Shown piece by piece: positions 25,764 to 35,497 of a DNA stretch of 64,000 bases. The stretch covers positions 62,001-126,000 of the forward strand of contig CAUJIO010000069.1 in NCBI GenBank assembly GCA_963205315.1. The letters are read 5' to 3'. Each line of letters begins with the position of its first letter. Position 1 is the stretch's first letter. This DNA is from Pseudomonadota bacterium (lineage in GTDB: Bacteria; Pseudomonadota; Alphaproteobacteria; Rhizobiales; Aestuariivirgaceae). The position numbers and the translations under genes are program-made. Under the pieces are notes generated by a model, which was not told the DNA's origin, searched no databases, and was given only the letters and a program-made list of their open reading frames with translations.

Positions 25764-25880
25764 GTGTGCCGTCTCCTTTTCGCGCCAAGATATGGGAACG
25801 GTTTCGCCGCTGCACCAGTGTTTTTGCAGCGATCCGCCGGGCCGCTTGACGCCTCCGCCGCAAGCTTGCATCTCTGGGTG

Positions 25881-27005
25881 ATGAAATTCATCCATACGGC
25901 CGACTGGCAGATCGGCAAGCCCTTCAAGAATTTCGGCGACAAGGAAAGCGTGCTGCGGCAGGCCCGCCTCGCCGCCATTGAAACCATCGGCCAACTGGCA
26001 AAGCGCGAAGGCGTGGCGCATGTGCTGGTCGCCGGCGATCTCTATGACACCGAAAGTCCGGCAATGAAGACGATGCTGGAACCGCTGGAACGCATGCGGC
26101 AGTCGCCCGGCGTCTCCTGGCACATCATTCCCGGCAACCATGATCCGCATCGCGGCCAGGGCCTGTGGGACCGGCTTCTGGCACATGGGCTGCCCGCGAA
26201 CGTCTTGCCCCACCTGACGCCCGAACCGGTGATGATCGGGACAGAGGCCGTGCTGCTGCCCGCCCCGATGCGCCGGAAATCCGAAGTCAACGACCTGACC
26301 CAGTGGATGGATGAGGCGGCCAGCCCTGCCGGCGTGATCCGTCTGGGCCTCGCGCACGGCTCGATCACCGGATTCGACTCAGGCGGCGAGGCGAACAACC
26401 CGATTGCCCCCGACCGCGCCAGGCGCGCCGGACTGGACTATCTGGCGCTTGGCGACTGGCACCGCACGCTGCAGGCCGGACCCGCCACCTGGTATGCCGG
26501 AACGCCCGAGGCCGACCGCTTCAACAGCCAGGAACGCGGACAGATTCTGCTCGTCGACATCCCCGCTGCACGCGCACCCGTCAGCGTCGTGCCTCTGACC
26601 ACCGGTGCCTACCAGTGGCAGTCAGCAACGCTGACTGTGACCTCGGCCGAAGACTTCGACGCGGCGGAGTCAAGGCTGCGGTCACGTCCCGATCTCTCCG
26701 TCCTGCTGCTTCGGCTGGATATCAAGGGCGCCCTGCCGCTGGCGGCACGGGCCGAACTTGAGCAGCGCCTCACTCGGCTTGAGGCCGCTCTGTTCTGGCT
26801 CGAGACAGACGTGTCCGGCCTGCTGGTGAGACCCACGCTGGAGGATTTTGAACGCATCGATTTTCAGGGCGTGTTGCGCGAGGTCGCCGAAACATTGAAG
26901 GCCATGGCGGAAGACGAGGGCCAGAATGCCTTCGTCCGGCGCCGCGCCGAAGAGGCGCTGGTACAGATGTTCCTCATGTCGCAGCAATCGGGGAGCACGG
27001 CATGA
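25881..27005 (+). CDS. YhaO/SbcD-like DNA repair metallophosphoesterase
   Basis: This 374-residue protein has the Mre11/SbcD phosphodiesterase motifs: HTADWQIGKPF, VAGDLYD, IPGNHDPHRGQG, LAHGSI and LGDWHRT. The N-terminal 250 residues are the nuclease; the rest is a helical capping region. It overlaps the ATPase gene downstream by four bases, giving a nuclease-ATPase pair like SbcD-SbcC or YhaO-YhaN. It likely works on DNA ends. ATG at 25881 starts immediately before the first motif. Confidence 0.87.
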   Translation: MKFIHTADWQIGKPFKNFGDKESVLRQARLAAIETIGQLAKREGVAHVLVAGDLYDTESPAMKTMLEPLERMRQSPGVSWHIIPGNHDPHRGQGLWDRLLAHGLPANVLPHLTPEPVMIGTEAVLLPAPMRRKSEVNDLTQWMDEAASPAGVIRLGLAHGSITGFDSGGEANNPIAPDRARRAGLDYLALGDWHRTLQAGPATWYAGTPEADRFNSQERGQILLVDIPAARAPVSVVPLTTGAYQWQSATLTVTSAEDFDAAESRLRSRPDLSVLLLRLDIKGALPLAARAELEQRLTRLEAALFWLETDVSGLLVRPTLEDFERIDFQGVLREVAETLKAMAEDEGQNAFVRRRAEEALVQMFLMSQQSGSTA

Positions 27006-29665
27006 GGCTGCTGCACGTCACCATCGAGGGCGTCGGCCGCTTCGGCACGCAAGCAAGGCTTGAAGGCCTGGGCGCGGGTGTCAATATCCTGTCCGCCCAC
27101 AACGAGGCCGGCAAGTCGACAATGTTCCGCGCCATCCGCGCCTGCCTGTTCGAACGCCACAATACCACTCGCGACGAGGTCAGGCAGCTCGCGACAGAAG
27201 GCCTGGCATTGCCCGTCAAGGTGACGCTCGGCTTCGAACATCAGGGCGAAACCTACCAACTCGAGAAATCCTTTCTCCGCAGTCCCTCGGCCACGCTGGC
27301 GCGCAACGGAATCGAGATCGCCCGCAACCGCGAGGCTGACGAAACGGTGTGGGAACTGTTTGGCATATCGCCCGGCAAGACGGTCGATCTTTCCACATAT
27401 GGGGTGCTGTGGGTCGAACAGGGGCAATCCTTCAAGGTTCCAGAACCGTCGGAAGCAGCCGCCCTGGTCCTGAACAATGTCATTCAGCAGGAAGTCGGAA
27501 CTCTTGTTGGTGGCGAGCGGGCGCGGCAATTGCTGAAGGATGTGAAAGAGGCACTTGGCAAACTCCTCACCGACACCGGCAAGCCAAAAGCCAAGGGCCC
27601 CATTGATACCGCACAACGTCATCACGAAGCCATCGAACTGCAGCGGATCGAGGCCGAAAAGCGTCTCAACGATCTCGATGCCAATCTCGAGAAGCTCGGC
27701 AGCCTGCGGACCGAATTCATCCGGCTGAATGATCCTGCCGAGGCCCAGCGCCTCGCAGCGGAATTGCGGGACGCCGAAACCGCTTTCAAGGCTGCCGATG
27801 AGGCGGCCCAGTCACTGATACGTCTTGAAAGCGATGAGCGCCAGGCTTTCAAGCTCTTGACGGCCCAGCAAGAGGCGCTGGCCGCGCTTCAGGAGAGAGC
27901 CGTAAACATCGACAAAGACCGCACTCGTTTCAATGGTTTGAGTGCTGACCTTGATTCGCTTTATGAAGCGTCGGAGGAGACGGCGTCAGCCCTCGCAAAG
28001 GCCAGCAGCCACAAGACCATGCTGGACCGCGAGGCCGATCTGATGGATGCGGAAGATCTCAAACTGCAACGCATGTCCGCACTGTCACACAAGGCAGCCA
28101 CGCGGGACATATTGCAGACCCGGCTTGCCCTGCTCCGGTCATTCGACGCGCGACAGTTGGAGAATGAGCAGGCACTGAAATCCGCCAATGTCGGCGATGC
28201 GGCACTGAAGGCTCTGGTGGATATCGAGCGCGACATCGAATCCATCAGTACACGGATGGAATCCGCCGCGGCCCGCCTCACGATCGACGTCAAGGGCGGG
28301 ACCACTGTCCGGCTCAACGGCAATGCAATCTCGTCCCACCTGTCGCGCGCCATCACCGAGCCACTCACCGTCACCATCAATGACGACGTCACGATGACCA
28401 TTTCTCCTCCCGCCTCATCGCTTGCAACGGCCGACGCGGCACAGCGCGAGCAGCAGGCCAGGCTTCGCGCGTTGTTTTCGCGCCACGGCGTATCTTCCGC
28501 TTCGGAATTGCGCCAGCTCCGCGCCGAACGCGCGGATCTCGAAGAGGCCGCACGCACGCTCAAGGCCGAGCAGACGGCTCTGGGGTTGAAGGACGCAAGC
28601 GCCGCGACCGAGATCATGCGCCTGCAGATCGAAATCCGTCAGCTTGACAGCGAAACACAGAAGGCGCTGGCCGAATTGGGATCGGACACCCTGCCCTCTC
28701 CCGACGCACTCGCGCAGCAGCGTGAGCTTCTTCAGGACGCACGCGCCGAACTGAAGGCCAAACGCGCCGAGGCCGCAGCCATCGTCGAAAGCCTCTCAGC
28801 AACCGCCAACCGCAATGCCCAGGCCCGCGCCGCCCTGACAGGCCAGATCAGGGAACTCGAGGCGCGCATCGCTGCCGATCTGCTGCTGCTGCCCGATGAC
28901 AGGCGCCAGCATCGGCTGGACGCGGCCGGACAGGAAGTCGAACGTCACGGCTCCATTCACCGCACCTGCGCAGCACTTCTGGCCGAAAGGCGCCAGACCA
29001 CGCCAGGTTCTGACGATCTCGACCGCTTGCGCCTGCGCGCCGAGCGTTTGAAGCGGGCTTCGGAAAACCGCGCGAGGGATATCGGCGACCTGCGCGAGCG
29101 CATCGCCACGCTCACGGGGCAAGTGCAGACGGCGGGCGGTGACGGGCTTGGCGAGCGCGTCGCCGAGCTGCAGGCGGAGAGCGCCTTGGCGCTGAGCGAG
29201 GCCGAACGCCAGATCGAACGCGCGAATGTGCTGCAACTGCTGCGCAATGTGGTGGAAACAGCCTATGAGAAGCGGCGCGAACAGTTGAACGCACCCCTCT
29301 ACCGCCATCTGCGGCCATTCCTGCAGGATGTCTTTCCGCAGGCCGAGATCGCGCTGGGCGATGGTTTCAGCGTCGAAGGCCTGAAGCGCTCAGGCCCGGG
29401 AAGCGAGATCTTCGGCCGGCTGTCTTCGGGAACGCAGGAGCAGATTGCCGTACTCGTCCGTCTCGCCATGGGCGCCATGATCGCCGAGAAGGGCCACGAC
29501 GTGCCGATCATCCTTGATGATGCTCTCGTCTTTTCGGATGACGCCCGCATCGAGCAGATGTTCGATGCCATCAATCGCGCCGGACGCAATCAGCAAGTGA
29601 TCGTCCTGACCTGCAGAGCCCGTTCATTTGCATCACTCGGCGGCAATCAGCTCCGCATCACCTGA
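27002..29665 (+). CDS. YhaN-like SMC/Rad50-type ATPase
   Basis: This 887-residue AAA protein has an N-terminal Walker A, AHNEAGKSTMFR, near residue 35, a long coiled-coil middle (about 180-750) and a C-terminal head with signature FGRLSSGTQEQIAVLVRLAM and Walker B PIILDDALVFSDDARI. The layout is Rad50/SbcC-like but there is no CxxC zinc hook, which matches the YhaN group. A beta-rich insert (about 410-460) splits the coil. With the upstream metallophosphoesterase it should form a DNA-end processing complex. Confidence 0.87.
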   Translation: MRLLHVTIEGVGRFGTQARLEGLGAGVNILSAHNEAGKSTMFRAIRACLFERHNTTRDEVRQLATEGLALPVKVTLGFEHQGETYQLEKSFLRSPSATLARNGIEIARNREADETVWELFGISPGKTVDLSTYGVLWVEQGQSFKVPEPSEAAALVLNNVIQQEVGTLVGGERARQLLKDVKEALGKLLTDTGKPKAKGPIDTAQRHHEAIELQRIEAEKRLNDLDANLEKLGSLRTEFIRLNDPAEAQRLAAELRDAETAFKAADEAAQSLIRLESDERQAFKLLTAQQEALAALQERAVNIDKDRTRFNGLSADLDSLYEASEETASALAKASSHKTMLDREADLMDAEDLKLQRMSALSHKAATRDILQTRLALLRSFDARQLENEQALKSANVGDAALKALVDIERDIESISTRMESAAARLTIDVKGGTTVRLNGNAISSHLSRAITEPLTVTINDDVTMTISPPASSLATADAAQREQQARLRALFSRHGVSSASELRQLRAERADLEEAARTLKAEQTALGLKDASAATEIMRLQIEIRQLDSETQKALAELGSDTLPSPDALAQQRELLQDARAELKAKRAEAAAIVESLSATANRNAQARAALTGQIRELEARIAADLLLLPDDRRQHRLDAAGQEVERHGSIHRTCAALLAERRQTTPGSDDLDRLRLRAERLKRASENRARDIGDLRERIATLTGQVQTAGGDGLGERVAELQAESALALSEAERQIERANVLQLLRNVVETAYEKRREQLNAPLYRHLRPFLQDVFPQAEIALGDGFSVEGLKRSGPGSEIFGRLSSGTQEQIAVLVRLAMGAMIAEKGHDVPIILDDALVFSDDARIEQMFDAINRAGRNQQVIVLTCRARSFASLGGNQLRIT

Positions 29666-30421
29666 TCACAGCGTCGCGGCACCTGAAGCCACACTCTCTG
29701 CACCATCCAGCGTGAAAACACCGCCCGAAGCATAGGCCGCCTCATCGGAGGCCAGATAGACGTAAAGCGAGGCCAATTCCTCCGGCCTCGCATGTCGTCC
29801 CATCGGGATGATGCCGTTTACACGTGCCAGCATCTCCGGCGAATACTCCGCCTCCTGCATCGGCGTCATCGTATAGCCGGGGTTCACCGCGTTGACACGA
29901 ATCTTCGGCGCCAGCTCGATCGCCATCGTCCGCATCATCGCCAGCAACGCGCCCTTGCTGGCGTTGTAGTCGGCATAATGGCGATAGGCAGTGACGGCAG
30001 AGGTGGAGGCAGTCATCAGGATCGCCCCACCCTTGTCCTGGGCGAGCATGTGGCGCGCCGCCAGCTGGCTGACATAGAACACGCCATGCACATTCACCTT
30101 CATCACCCGGTCGAATTCCTCGCGGTCGATGTCGACGAAGTTCCGGCGGATTGAAATTCCGGCATTGCAAATCAGCGTGTCGATCCCGCCCATCGCAGAC
30201 ACGGATTGGGCGAAGGCCAGATCGACACCCGGGGCATCCGCCACATCGACCGCCGCGACATGTGAGAGCGCTGGCAAATCGGCCGCAATTGCCTCGGCGT
30301 TCTTGGGATTGCGGCACCACACGGAAACCCTGGCCCCCTCCGCGAGGAACCGCTCGGCCACGGCCGCTCCAATGCCGGTGGAACCACCGGTAACAATTGC
30401 CCGCTTGCCCGTCAGCCGCAT
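29666..30421 (-). CDS. SDR-family oxidoreductase
   Basis: This 251-residue classical short-chain dehydrogenase has the cofactor motif TGGSTGIGAAVAERF at about 10-24, NAGISIR, the catalytic serine in MTASTSAV and YADYNASKGAL with the Tyr-x3-Lys pair. It ends at the family's usual length. It begins 12 bp after the end of the VOC gene and both are in line with an alcohol dehydrogenase upstream, so a small catabolic operon is likely. The proximity of uxuB-uxuA makes a sugar-acid substrate possible. Confidence 0.87.
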   Translation of the reverse strand: MRLTGKRAIVTGGSTGIGAAVAERFLAEGARVSVWCRNPKNAEAIAADLPALSHVAAVDVADAPGVDLAFAQSVSAMGGIDTLICNAGISIRRNFVDIDREEFDRVMKVNVHGVFYVSQLAARHMLAQDKGGAILMTASTSAVTAYRHYADYNASKGALLAMMRTMAIELAPKIRVNAVNPGYTMTPMQEAEYSPEMLARVNGIIPMGRHARPEELASLYVYLASDEAAYASGGVFTLDGAESVASGAATL

Positions 30422-30433
30422 TCGAATGTCCCT

Positions 30434-31081
30434 CTAGATCACGTAACCACGCGGCACCGGCTGGAAGGAACTGAGTTCCAGTCGTCCCTTGCTGCTTTCC
30501 AGAACGGCAACGACACGGGGAGTTTCCGCTTCCTTTACCATGATCTCAAGTTCCAGCGCTTGAAACACCTGACGGAGCTCGTCGGCTTTCGGAGAATGAA
30601 CCTCCAATGATACGAGCGCTCCGCCAAATGGAGCGGATTTCGCCGGATGCTCGCTGTCCATCCAGTCGATGAAGAATGGAAGCAGTGACCCGAAGCCATG
30701 GCCGCGCAATCCCCAGCATGTCCAGCCAAGCCAGCTGCCATCCGGCTTTGTGCGTCCGCCCGGCACCAGCGCCCCGCCCTCAAGGCCCGCCGCCTTTGCA
30801 CGGCCTGCCAGATCGGACAGGTCGACGCCCCCGACCGCCCAGTGATAAAGCCCTGAACCAGATAGGCTTTTCACTTCCGGATCGAGAGCGGCCTCAGCCT
30901 GGGCGGGATCGCGTCCGAGAATCTCCAGATAGGTCGCGTCCCCGAGGCCCAGCACGGCATTGGCTGTCCCTTCGCCCGGATGAACGCCGCCATAGCGAGG
31001 CTCGCAGTCCATGCGTTCAGCAAACAGGCTGCGGCCGGCGGCAAGATCGGCAGTGTACCAAACGAGATGATCGATCCTCAT
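30434..31081 (-). CDS. VOC-superfamily glyoxalase-like protein
   Basis: This 215-residue protein begins MRIDHLVWYTADLAAGRSLF, the start of a VOC metal-binding half, and continues GGVHPGEGTANAVLGLGDATYLEILG, the pattern of the Glyoxalase_3-type group. It probably binds a divalent metal, but the reaction is unknown. ATG at 31081 begins directly at the fold and has GAGGAGCG upstream; an ATG at 31192 would add a leader with an unrelated sequence. It sits upstream of the SDR gene and downstream of a structured regulatory region. Confidence 0.8.
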   Translation of the reverse strand: MRIDHLVWYTADLAAGRSLFAERMDCEPRYGGVHPGEGTANAVLGLGDATYLEILGRDPAQAEAALDPEVKSLSGSGLYHWAVGGVDLSDLAGRAKAAGLEGGALVPGGRTKPDGSWLGWTCWGLRGHGFGSLLPFFIDWMDSEHPAKSAPFGGALVSLEVHSPKADELRQVFQALELEIMVKEAETPRVVAVLESSKGRLELSSFQPVPRGYVI

Positions 31082-31152
31082 CGCGCGTATCCAAACCCAG
31101 ATATCGCTCCTCGTCCAGTATCCCGCTTCAATTTGCGGGATCCACATCCATA

Positions 31153-31170
31153 AATCCTTACGTAAGGATT
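31153..31170. promoter_or_regulatory. Perfect 18-bp palindrome upstream of the VOC-SDR genes
   Basis: AATCCTTACGTAAGGATT is its own reverse complement across all 18 bases. It lies about 70-90 bp before the VOC start. A second short inverted repeat, TCCCGC...GCGGGA, is at 31121-31140. Such symmetry is typical of an operator for a dimeric repressor, for example a GntR- or TetR-type protein; no regulator gene is adjacent. Confidence 0.55.
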
Positions 31171-31242
31171 GTATGTCATATTGAGTTCGCATCCCTGCAT
31201 GGACAAATTGCTCCGTGCCCGGATGTTTCCTCCCTGGACTTG

Positions 31243-31274
31243 GGCCGCCGCGGTCGAACCGGCGGCCTCTTTTT
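31243..31274 (+). terminator. Plus-strand intrinsic terminator without an upstream gene
   Basis: GGCCGCCG and CGGCGGCC form an exact 8-bp stem around a nine-base loop, followed by TCTTTTT. It is oriented for plus-strand transcription, yet all neighbouring genes are on the minus strand. A short RNA from about 31,100 would end here. Confidence 0.55.
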
Positions 31275-31294
31275 GGTCAAGCCCTCGCCGCGGC

Positions 31295-32317
31295 TCAGAG
31301 TTCCAGTAGCGCCTTGATGGTTCCGGCTTCGGGCCTGATCCACTCCGGCATGCGCGCTGCAACCTCAAACAGGGGGGCGCGGTGTGTCTTGATCGCTGCT
31401 GTTGGCACAAGCCCGTTCCGCATCGCCGAGATGACGGTGTCGAAATCCTTCAGCGTGGCGTTGCGACTGGACAACAGCGTCGTTTCGCGCTTGTGAAACT
31501 CCGGATCGCTGAAGCTGATGTTGCCCTGAACCAGAGAAACCAGCACGTAGGTTCCGCCGTGAGCGACCAGCGAAAAGCCTCGCTCCATCGCCTTGGGACT
31601 ACCCGTCGCATCGAAGACGTGATGGAAAAATTCGCCGTTGCTGATCGTCCTCAACTCTTCGAGATCATCCGGACCAACTGTCACGGCGTGATTGATGCCA
31701 AGCTTCGAGGTGCAAAAAGATAGACGTTCAGCCCGTCCGTCGATCACCGTCACGTCGGCACCACCAAGCTTCGCAAACAACGTCACACCCACGCCGATGG
31801 GACCGGTGCCGACGACCAGAGCCCGCTGCCCCGGCCTGATTTGCGCGCGTGCCACTGCGTGCGCACCGATGGCAAGAAACTCCACCATCGCCGCCTCGTC
31901 GAGCGTGATCCCTTCGGCCTTGAACAAGGCGCTCTCGGGCAGCGCCAGATACTCACACATGCCACCATCGATGTGAACGCCCAGCACCTTCAGTGTCGTG
32001 CAGCAGTTGGTACGTCCCGCGCGGCAGGCCACACAGTCCCCGCAGTTGAGATAGGGCACGATATAGACCGGGTCTCCCGGTTTCAGGGCAGACCCGCTTG
32101 CAACTTCGACCACCTCGGCCGCGAGCTCGTGGCCCATCACGCGCGGATAGACAAAATACGGCTGGTTGCCCTGATAGATATGCATGTCGGTGCCGCAAAC
32201 GCCGATCCGCCTGATACGCACCAGCGCCTCGCCGGCCTGACGGCGCGGCAGCGGCCGCTCGACGATGTCCAGCTTGCCAGGTTCAGTGCACACCACGGCA
32301 CGCATCATCTCGGTCAT
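31295..32317 (-). CDS. Zinc-dependent alcohol dehydrogenase, RspB/LgoD-like
   Basis: This 340-residue medium-chain dehydrogenase has the catalytic-zinc set (RIGVCGTDMHIY, GHELAAEVVEV), the structural-zinc cysteines in YLNCGDCVACRAGRTNCC, and the NAD fold VVGTGPIGVGVTLFAKLGG. The pattern, VERPLPRRQAGEALVRIRRI then YPRVMGHE, resembles E. coli RspB and L-galactonate/L-gulonate 5-dehydrogenases. ATG at 32317 was chosen; the frame extends 49 codons upstream without homology-like content. With uxuB-uxuA nearby a sugar-acid substrate is likely, but the inference is loose. Confidence 0.85.
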   Translation of the reverse strand: MTEMMRAVVCTEPGKLDIVERPLPRRQAGEALVRIRRIGVCGTDMHIYQGNQPYFVYPRVMGHELAAEVVEVASGSALKPGDPVYIVPYLNCGDCVACRAGRTNCCTTLKVLGVHIDGGMCEYLALPESALFKAEGITLDEAAMVEFLAIGAHAVARAQIRPGQRALVVGTGPIGVGVTLFAKLGGADVTVIDGRAERLSFCTSKLGINHAVTVGPDDLEELRTISNGEFFHHVFDATGSPKAMERGFSLVAHGGTYVLVSLVQGNISFSDPEFHKRETTLLSSRNATLKDFDTVISAMRNGLVPTAAIKTHRAPLFEVAARMPEWIRPEAGTIKALLEL

Positions 32318-32583
32318 TTGTAAAACCGCCCTCTTGCCAAATTCGGCTGGCAGGCTCCCGTTCAACCCGGATCGCAAGTCACTGCCTGCAGCTATCTGCC
32401 GTCTCTCCATGTTGATGGTCAAGAGCTTGATCTGCGATAGTTCAGACCTCGCACCTCGCGTCACATCCGCACCACATCGAAGCGCACGCGCCTCACGGCG
32501 ATGCTCTCACTCCGCGCTCGAACCTGACGCAGCACATGCCAAGGCATGCGCGATTCCAGCTTCCACCCGTCGTCAGATGAGCA

Positions 32584-34284
32584 TCAGGCCAGCACACCGG
32601 CATATTTCAGCATGTTGGCGATGTCGTCGATCGGTGCACCATTCGCCAGCTTCAAGGGACTGGCGGATGGCGTCCACTCACCATGCTCGGCATGGAGCAT
32701 GGAACTCCTGTCTGCGAGCAGGAGCCCCAGAAGGGTCTCGGCGACGATGGCACCCGCCGTCGGCCCGAGCGCCTGCCCATCAGACCTCAACCGCGCTTCG
32801 CACAGGAAATAGAACCAGGCAGGCGTCCGCTCAAACAGTTCGGAGTTATCTGCCACCAGCTCCGGCCCAAGTCCGCTGATCCCGGGGCGGTAGTCACCAT
32901 CGCCCATGAAAATGGATTGCAGTTCCGTCTTTTCCAACCGCGGAATGCCGAGCGCCTTTGCCAGTTCCTGCCCGCTCGCGATGAAGCGGTGATAGCCTCG
33001 CCGCAGATTGCGATAGGCGATCGCCTTAAGTCCGGCATCAACCTTCATGTCCGGAATTCTGCCGGGCAACGACGACATCTCGGCTGAAATGACCGGATCG
33101 ATCTTGTCCGCGGCCGTGGCTTGCGGACCAACAGCGATGAAGCGGCGCCAGTCGATCACCCAGGTCTCGGGCAACTGCTCCGGCGGGACCGTCCGCGGAA
33201 AATCCAGCGGATCCATGCCCATGCCGCCGGGCGACGTGAAATTGAAAAGCTGTGTGAGGGTAGCAGGACCTTCCCTGCCGCCAGTTGAGAATATCTCGTT
33301 ATAATTGTAGCGCTTGCTCACCATCGAATGGCCAAACCGGAACGCCGCCGATGTGAATTCCAGCGGCACTTTGCCAGGTTCGATCAGGAAGCCCTTTGGT
33401 GCCGATGGCGCATGGGGTGCAATTTTCGGCAGGTAGTCCTTCAGGATGCACCATTGATAGTGCCAGCGCACCAGATCGCGAGCTGCCGCAAACGTCTGCT
33501 CCGGAGTTGCGCAACGTGGGCGCAGAACGTCGACCACCCTGTTGTGGAAGAGCATCAACGCCAGATGCAACTGGCTGAGGATCAGGTTTTCATCATTGCG
33601 GCGGTCGGCGATGAATGTGATGCCGTTCTTGGTGTCACGCTGAAGATCGAAGGGCAAGGCGCCGCGCGCGGCGAAGCTGCGGCGTTCTGCGTCCGTCATG
33701 TTCTCGACCGGCGAGACTCTGGCCAGCGCGAATTTCATTCCGTCTGCGGCATAAATCGGCTTTCCACCGGCTCGCTGCTCCGCTGGTCCACCGCCATAGA
33801 GACTGTTCAGCTGCATTGGCAAGGGATGCAGATTGATCAGGCTTTTCACTACAAGCTCGCTGCTTGGCGCCCGCTGTACTGACATCAGCGCAACGAGATC
33901 GGGGTTGTTTTCGATGACCGATGGCTCGATCAAGGCGCGGTCTTCGATCTTGTCGATGCTCATTTTGGTGAGCGAGCGAAACCCAGGCGTACCGGCCGGC
34001 GCCGATATGTCATGATTCAGGAATTGTCCGAAATAGGTATAGATCGCGGGAAGGCGTGATGGACGGGCCGTTTCGAATGCCGAGGCAACGTGATCCATCG
34101 CTGCAGCGAGGCTATTCAGCATCGCAAAGCTTGCACGGTCCTTCTCTTCGCCGCGCACGGCTTCTGCGCGCGCGAGATGCGGCAGCATGTAGCAATATTT
34201 GCTTGTGGTCACCGCGTGGGGTGCATCCTCAGCAAAGCCGACGGTGCCGTGATCCAGATTGATGTTGCTCACGAGAGGTTCCAA
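32584..34284 (-). CDS. Animal-type haem peroxidase
   Basis: This 566-residue protein has hallmarks of the peroxidase-cyclooxygenase (animal haem peroxidase) family: the distal histidine in YFGQFLNHDIS (about residue 108), HNRVVDVLRP, VRWHYQWCILKDYLPKI and the proximal histidine in AFRFGHSMVSKRYNYNEIF. No signal peptide is visible, unusual for secreted peroxidases. Members oxidise halides, phenols or fatty acids with peroxide. It starts 9 bp after the end of the YcaO gene, so the two are one transcript. In this setting the substrate may be a peptide or protein (inference). Confidence 0.87.
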   Translation of the reverse strand: MEPLVSNINLDHGTVGFAEDAPHAVTTSKYCYMLPHLARAEAVRGEEKDRASFAMLNSLAAAMDHVASAFETARPSRLPAIYTYFGQFLNHDISAPAGTPGFRSLTKMSIDKIEDRALIEPSVIENNPDLVALMSVQRAPSSELVVKSLINLHPLPMQLNSLYGGGPAEQRAGGKPIYAADGMKFALARVSPVENMTDAERRSFAARGALPFDLQRDTKNGITFIADRRNDENLILSQLHLALMLFHNRVVDVLRPRCATPEQTFAAARDLVRWHYQWCILKDYLPKIAPHAPSAPKGFLIEPGKVPLEFTSAAFRFGHSMVSKRYNYNEIFSTGGREGPATLTQLFNFTSPGGMGMDPLDFPRTVPPEQLPETWVIDWRRFIAVGPQATAADKIDPVISAEMSSLPGRIPDMKVDAGLKAIAYRNLRRGYHRFIASGQELAKALGIPRLEKTELQSIFMGDGDYRPGISGLGPELVADNSELFERTPAWFYFLCEARLRSDGQALGPTAGAIVAETLLGLLLADRSSMLHAEHGEWTPSASPLKLANGAPIDDIANMLKYAGVLA

Positions 34285-34293
34285 GTCTGATGG

Positions 34294-35388
34294 TTAAAAT
34301 GGTTCGAGCTTCTCGAAATCAGCGACTTCTCGAGAACCGCCGAACTCCGGGTGAAGAGATGCGAAGTCGAGTATGCGGGAAGCGTTGAACCGGCCTTGCA
34401 TGGCGCTGTAGCCGGGAACGATCACGCGCATGACATGCAACCAGTTTTGCTGCCGTGTGATATCCGCGACAAGCACACTGTGCCCGGCTTGGGCGACACG
34501 CTCCAGCGCATGCACACGCGGAAGCCCGTGCAAATCGCTTCGTCCGGCAGGTTGAAATTGGACCATGTCCAAAGAAGCGCCGTCGATCCAGGTTGTGAAG
34601 TCCTGATCGGAATGTGTCGAAGCGGAGTCCATTGCGACTTCGGTCTGGATCATTTCCGTGATGGCCCTGATGGCCGCACCCCGCAATGATGAACCTGCCG
34701 CCGAGCCGATAGCGATGTGCCGTCCGGCTGAATTCGCTGATACAGCTGCAACGACGTACGCCGCTGCCGAAGGCGAGACATCAACCAATAGTGTCCGGCG
34801 ATCGCGGCCTGAAAGCCACCACGACAGCCGCGGCTCGACGTCATCGAGAATCGCCAGAGGAAGATGTGGCCTCCGCTGCCGGCCGTACCACCAGGTCGCC
34901 AGGGCATCGCGCTCGACAATTTCCAAGAGCGCCTGGAGCATCGCACTTTGCTGCGTCAGACCGGCGGCACAGCCGTTGCTGTTGGCGTCGACGACGGGCC
35001 GTTCGCCATGAACTGCCGCCCAGTCGAGATAAACGTCCTGCGCCGGAATGAATATCCTCTGCCCCGTTATCGCATTCCCGAGTGCGACATGCGCAAGTCC
35101 ATCGCGCATTTCCAGGTCATTGGCCTCCGGCGCCGCGTTTTGCGCAAGGCTTGCGGTCAGTTCCACCGCCTCGCCGACCGCCGATGACATCGCCAAGGCC
35201 GGCGACAGGCCACGCCCCGAAGGAATTCGCGGCTTCAAACCAGTGGCATGGGCATCACGCGGCAGAGCAACTGTCAGAAAGACCGGACAATCCGTCAGAT
35301 CAACAGGATGAAAAACAAACTCGGTTTCGAGACTGCGCTGCGCAAATCTAAGATTTTCTGTCCAATCCGCCATGTTGGAAGTGAACAT
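34294..35388 (-). CDS. YcaO-domain protein
   Basis: This protein of about 364 residues is a stand-alone YcaO domain. GRGLSPALAMSSAVGEAVE matches the first ATP/Mg motif except that the usual ER ends as EL; DANSNGCAAG then ALLEIVERDALATWWYGR match the second; AAIRAITEMIQTEVAM matches the third, keeping Q but not the following arginine. YcaO enzymes use ATP to activate backbone amides for azoline, thioamide or amidine formation. No E1-like partner or dehydrogenase is present; a haem peroxidase follows instead. The frame opens with GTG at 35418; ATG at 35388 or 35373 is also possible. Confidence 0.82.
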   Translation of the reverse strand: MFTSNMADWTENLRFAQRSLETEFVFHPVDLTDCPVFLTVALPRDAHATGLKPRIPSGRGLSPALAMSSAVGEAVELTASLAQNAAPEANDLEMRDGLAHVALGNAITGQRIFIPAQDVYLDWAAVHGERPVVDANSNGCAAGLTQQSAMLQALLEIVERDALATWWYGRQRRPHLPLAILDDVEPRLSWWLSGRDRRTLLVDVSPSAAAYVVAAVSANSAGRHIAIGSAAGSSLRGAAIRAITEMIQTEVAMDSASTHSDQDFTTWIDGASLDMVQFQPAGRSDLHGLPRVHALERVAQAGHSVLVADITRQQNWLHVMRVIVPGYSAMQGRFNASRILDFASLHPEFGGSREVADFEKLEPF

Positions 35389-35497
35389 CACGCCCGCGCC
35401 CCATTCAAGCACGTTCACGCGGCTCGCAAACTCGTTTCACGCTGAAATCACGATAGCCGGGCCATCATCATGTTGCAGCGAATGGAGAGGAGACATC

